From Hymenolepis diminuta (lineage: Eukaryota; Platyhelminthes; Cestoda; Cyclophyllidea; Hymenolepididae): a stretch of 64,000 bases of DNA. Below the pieces are notes generated by a model. The model saw only the letters and a program-made list of their open reading frames with translations. It was not told where the DNA came from and ran no database searches. The stretch lies in contig CAADRB010000045.1 in the NCBI GenBank assembly GCA_900708905.1, positions 259,065 to 323,064 of the forward strand, in the 5' to 3' direction. Positions 60,075-64,000 of this stretch are shown in pieces (within the stretch, counting starts at the first letter, position 1; the number at the start of each line of letters is the position of its first letter). Both the position numbers and the translations under genes were made by a program.

Positions 60075-60242
60075 GAAGTTGTTGGAGCTAGATAACAACT
60101 AACGGTTTGCAGCAAACAAATAATGATAGCAATAACAATCACCAATTTGTAGCTGTTTGAGTAAGAGCTGATTCAATCAGCCCTGTGAACCCCACAGGTT
60201 TAGACATTCATAGAGAGTTATCCTTCAAGGTATTGTAAAGCC
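60075..60242 (-). repeat. LTR-like repeat family D, inverted internally deleted copy
   Basis: Read on the minus strand it has TTGAAGGATAACTCTCTATG, a 20-nt exact match to 55147-55166, and then, after missing the central part, ACTCAAACAGCTACAAATTGG ... CCGTTAGTTGTTATCTAGCTCCAACAACTTC, matching the 3' end of copies 1 and 2. It faces copies 1-3. Confidence 0.6.
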
Positions 60243-60372
60243 AAAATATCAAGAAAAAATGTCTTTGAATGTTTTTACTAATGGAACTAAAAATAAGCAT
60301 ACGTATAAAATATGAAGATTTTTGTTGGGTTATTAAGGAGAGGATATTTTCAATACGCACTTTACTAATCTG

Positions 60373-60402
60373 ATATATATATATATATATATATATATNN
60401 NN
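60373..60402. repeat. (AT)n microsatellite ending in a 4-N gap
   Basis: AT dinucleotides from 60373 to 60398, then four N. The true length is not resolved. Confidence 0.85.
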
Positions 60403-61073
60403 CTGAATTAATGTGATTCTTGCAATATATTATAGAAATATTAGGGTTATTAATTGCAAATATGGAAAAAATAAAATTGATACTGCAACCATATTTACAA
60501 TTTTAGGCCTCTACTATCTTTTATACAGATGGTATATAATATTTAGTATTTCATGTATCACAAAAAAACAATTGGCATCGGGGCACTGAGGAAGATTAAT
60601 GATGCATTTTTAAAGTTTCAAATCTAACACATATATTAAAAATATTACTCCTAAACTGCGCAAAGTTAGATAAATATTCTAATATTAAAGCAAGGTAGGA
60701 ATTATTTTATTAAAAATATTCAAAATTTAAGATATTTAATTGGAATGAATGATATAAAAATGAAAATATCCCTCATGCATAATTGTAGAAAAATGCTTAA
60801 TATTAAATTTGCATAATTTTTAGTCTTTTACCGTCAAATTTTAGATATAGTTCGGAACAAATTCGTTCTTTTTGGCAATACGCTGGTTAACAGTAGCATT
60901 AATTTTAAATATTCCACTAAATATCAAAACATAAATAACAAAATTAAAAATAAAACGGAGCAGAAAAGTCTTTTGTAAATCTATGAGCTGAAACCTTGTA
61001 AAGATATGACGTTGTTTTAAAGTGCTATTCCCTCGAATTCGCGCGACACAATTGGATATACGGTGTGACTATC
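60403..61073 (+). promoter_or_regulatory. AT-rich region upstream of RPS28 (promoter not resolved)
   Basis: Nothing recognisable except a pyrimidine stretch CTATTCCCTC (61024-61033) about 40 bp before the start codon, which could be a terminal oligopyrimidine-type start as in other ribosomal protein genes. This is inference. Confidence 0.3.
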
Positions 61074-61387
61074 ATGGACGCTACGAAATCTGCCCCTCAA
61101 CCTCATAATGCTAAGGTATGCCAATAAGTCATTATAGAATACAATGTAAACGTTTATATGTTATTAATTTCTGCTTAAATTGAAGGGTTATTTTAAGTCT
61201 AAAGATCGTGGTTTTGTAGGTTACGAGAATTCTTGGCCGCACTGGTTCTCAGGGTCAGTGTACTCAGGTTCGTGTTGAGCTCTTCGACAACAAGCGAAGC
61301 ATCATTCGCAACGTAAAGGGTCCAGTTCGTGAAGGTGATGTTCTCGTCCTTTTGGAAACTGAAAGAGAAGCTAGACGTCTCCGATAG
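61074..61387 (+). CDS. RPS28: Small ribosomal subunit protein eS28 (RPS28), two exons
   Basis: Structural protein of the small cytosolic ribosomal subunit, near the mRNA exit channel. Join 61074-61115 and 61220-61387, encoding 69 residues, the same length I recall for human RPS28. Exon 1 encodes [14 protein letters not shown]. The intron is 104 bp (AAG|GTATG ... TTTTGTAG) in phase 0. Exon 2 begins [20 protein letters not shown] and ends [18 protein letters not shown] then TAG, closely matching eukaryotic S28e including the [17 protein letters not shown] segment. The N-terminal 14 residues differ from the usual start and lack the IKLAR word before VTK; an undetected upstream exon is possible but not needed. 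Confidence 0.95.
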
Positions 61388-61394
61388 ATTTTCA

Positions 61395-61400
61395 ATTAAA
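61395..61400 (+). terminator. Polyadenylation signal ATTAAA, RPS28
   Basis: Common variant hexamer 8 nt after the stop codon; downstream sequence is T/G-rich. Gives a very short 3' UTR, usual for ribosomal protein genes. Confidence 0.5.
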
Positions 61401-62079
61401 TGCATTGTATCTACTAACGGTTACTTTGGCGTTTTTACTTTCGTTTACTACGTTTGCTATCGGCTTTTCTACGGTTAATTATGTGCTTCTTTCAGTTTAA
61501 CTTTATGGTTGGATGTAAATTACTTAGATCGTTCTGAATGGCCGGTTTTCCTTGTGTATTGCGGTTAGTGGCATGCTAAATGAGTCGTTATTGCTTTTTT
61601 ACATTTAGGAGAAATCGGATGGGCGTAACATGTGTTCAGCAACTTATACGCTCTAGTTTCTGATGTCAAGAATTGATAATTGTAAATGCTTATTCATACC
61701 GTGCTTAAAGAGTTTTCGGATTTGAGAATTCTCTGTCGGTTTGCGTTTCACTTTTGGTAATGATCGTTTTGTGATGTCATGGACTAAAGATTTCCGTATT
61801 GGAGCATCTTACACACGAAGTGGGATTCTTCAGTAATGTACATACTACCCGTCTGTACGAGTGACGAATCTGTGCGTTTTTCCGAATTTTAACACATTTT
61901 AGCGAACATCGAGTTTCTCATTCTGATTTGTCATTGTTCGTATTATAGGTTGATGGCTTTGCGTAAATGACGGAGAGTGTGATTTGTCGCGAATAAGCAC
62001 AACAGTGTAAGTAATGGGTTGAAGTGAGTGTAGTATTATGACAAATGATAATCATGGGTGTTCTGACTATTATCTGACC
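61401..62079. other. Stretch downstream of RPS28
   Basis: T/G-rich, moderately higher GC than earlier intergenic DNA. No gene seen. Confidence 0.5.
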
Positions 62080-62200
62080 GTCCAAGGGTTGAAGAGACCG
62101 ATGGAGTTGTGGGGCCGAACAGGCTATCGGTGGGCGGGGGCTGATTTCTTGGTAGTCGCGGTTCCTTTCTCGGACTATTTTTGATATTCACAGCTTTTAA

Positions 62201-62452
62201 TCATTCAGGCAAGTCTTCAGATGTGGGCTTGAACTTTGTCTCAGCACCATTAAGGGTCCGTGGGTGTATTGGCTTTTTCCGATAGTGCCTGAATAGGCTT
62301 AGGCTATTTTTCACTGTAAGTCGAGGGGTGGATGTACTTCGTTGATACGACGATGTAGATGGCGAAGAGAAATTTTGGCTCAAAGGGGTGTGAGGTCGAT
62401 TTTCGGAATGCAATTTCGGACCAGTCGAATGACGCCGTAAGTAGCTACGACT
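62201..62452 (-). CDS. Possible exon of an unidentified gene (minus strand)
   Basis: Open on the minus strand from about 62452 to TGA at 62201-62203. It reads Ser/Thr/Pro/Arg-rich (RRHSTGPKLHSENRPHTPL ... LFRHYRKKPIHPRTLN ... SEDLPE), in a GC-richer segment. The composition is protein-like but no domain is recognised and no strong acceptor was found at its 5' side. Alternatively the segment may be a plus-strand 5' UTR exon: GACGCC|GTAAGT gives a good plus-strand donor at 62437. Low confidence either way. Confidence 0.25.
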   Translation of the reverse strand, partial: SRSYLRRHSTGPKLHSENRPHTPLSQNFSSPSTSSYQRSTSTPRLTVKNSLSLFRHYRKKPIHPRTLNGAETKFKPTSEDLPE

Positions 62453-64000
62453 TTATTTCTTCCAAAATATGAAATCAGCGGAAGCCGTTTATAACAGTAT
62501 GCGTTAAAATTGTTTAATCTTGTCGGGTTTTCTACATCTGAGGCTTCATGATGCTACTCATCTACCCAAAGTATTAATTCACATGGAGTTAAAGGGGACC
62601 GCAAACGAGGCTAATGTTTGCTCATAGCGTATTGTTGTGGTTTTGAGATTAAAAATAAAACAATGAGGATTTCAGAGCTTTCTGCCTGTTAGTTTCACAC
62701 GGGAAGCATGGTTAGTTCAGCACGGCTGCTTACTTAAGTATACAAGTAATAACTGCTCTTACTCTCCTTTTCATATTTCAGATATGCGGCTGGTAATTTG
62801 ACCCTGGCCGTTATTTCTATTAATTTCTGTCAATTTTCACTATAAAAACAGGATGGGGAGAGATGATTGTGGCAAGTAGGTTTAATGACATTAGCCCTTG
62901 AAGTTGTGTAAGGGAGGGTCAAGGAGACTTAGATTTGCCAGCGGTCCGTGATGAACTGAAAATAGCCGAGATCGTGACCCATTGGTGTCATGAGATGTCT
63001 GTGTTTAAAGATTGGTTATGTAATGACCTAATAAAAACATAACTAGTTTGATAGAACTTTGGAAACTGGAAAAGGACATGAATACCTATTGATTTTATGT
63101 GAAATGTTCTAACACTACAGGCAAGCGCCAGCAGAACAATAACCTTAAATATTGCCTATTGAGGTTGGAATAGATACTGAAATAACGTAAGTATTCAGCC
63201 AAGTATTAATGCCCGTCTCTCGTTTGTTTTGGAATGATTATACATCTATTAGAAGATGGAGATCGTACCTTCTAAATATTAATACACCTAATGGTCCTCT
63301 TATTCGTTGGAGGAAATATCTTCTGATATCCTGTTATTCAAAGTTTTCTCTGTCTTTCAAATAACTTTTTGTGTATCGGGGCATCTCTATCGTATTTACT
63401 TTCAATTTTAAGTATGGAATAAGAGTTCGTTGGTAATACTTAGGTCGAGTGTGAGTACATGTTAGAAGAAACAAAGATCTAAGACATAGGCAAATATTGG
63501 ACAAAATAAATCTGATCTGATCTGCCAGATTTAACTTAGAAACTTAACTGATCTAATTAAATTTGCCAACCTCAATATCAGTTTGCTGCCGAATCCCAGT
63601 TACCTTAGATAAAGTCTGCAGAAGTTTTTCAAAGTACCAAAAATTAAAAGAATATATCAATATAAGTGATATTATATCAATGAGTGAGCGCTAATTCATC
63701 ATCTTACAAAAATGTCTAAGTTTAGGTAACGAAGAAAACTACATTATCCTAGCAGTATGTAAGAATATTTGAACTGATTTTGACTTGCATAATTGCGGAT
63801 TAAGAAATATGAGAAAATCAACTTAATTTGAACTTTATTCCACATTAATGCAGAGAAATCTACGATGCTAACTTTTGACCCTTTTGGTAATTGAAATTTA
63901 ACTGATTTTGCAAACACAAGGAATTCAATACAATCTTAAAATAAAATTGGTTACACGATATATTCTGCGGGTTTATAATATGGATTATTTGTAATTTTGT
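62453..64000. other. Right end of window
   Basis: AT-rich; no gene, repeat copy or RNA gene recognised. Confidence 0.5.

Noticed and set aside
1..64000. CRISPR arrays, operons, rRNA or prokaryotic attachment sites
   Set aside because: None seen; spliced eukaryotic genes and AT-rich introns exclude a prokaryotic reading.

Overview
Eukaryotic (metazoan) genomic DNA that is AT-rich, with GT-AG introns up to about 10.6 kb, old transposon remnants, microsatellites and three assembly gaps (one N at 16633, 543 N at 51662-52204, four N at 60399-60402). Nothing prokaryotic is visible. The single NFI gene, long introns, AT-rich background and mariner/Gypsy remnants fit an invertebrate; a parasitic flatworm (tapeworm or fluke) is my best guess. 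That assignment is inference, not shown by the sequence.

Region 1 (1-41540): one plus-strand gene, the 3' part of a Nuclear factor I (NFI/CTF) transcription factor. Nine exons, found by reading splice sites and phases by eye, join in one frame from 9581 to a TGA at 40717-40719 and encode 717 residues. The first visible exon holds the C-terminal part of the MH1-like DNA-binding domain, including the CVRPQH zinc-ligand motif. The rest of that domain and the start codon are not found and probably lie upstream of the window. The introns hold GC-richer islands (possible alternative promoters or enhancers), a decayed minus-strand Tc1/mariner element (27815-29043) and copies of several dispersed repeat families. 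A pyrimidine-rich 3' UTR ends near an AATAAA at 41518.

Region 2 (41541-61000): gene-poor and repeat-rich. It holds copies of repeat families A and B, a broken Ty3/Gypsy-type integrase region (44.5-45.1 kb), a possible tRNA-headed SINE (46.55-46.79 kb), a mariner element with 31-bp perfect terminal inverted repeats and TA duplication but a dead transposase (51303-52636), and a cluster of LTR-like repeats with an AP-1-like/TATA core (55.1-60.3 kb).

Region 3 (61074-64000): a compact two-exon gene for ribosomal protein eS28 (RPS28), then a GC-richer stretch (62.0-62.45 kb) that may hold an exon of another gene. The NFI and RPS28 genes have no evident functional link. I found no convincing undescribed multi-gene system. 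The most interesting unexplained material is the set of dispersed repeat families and the GC-rich intronic islands.
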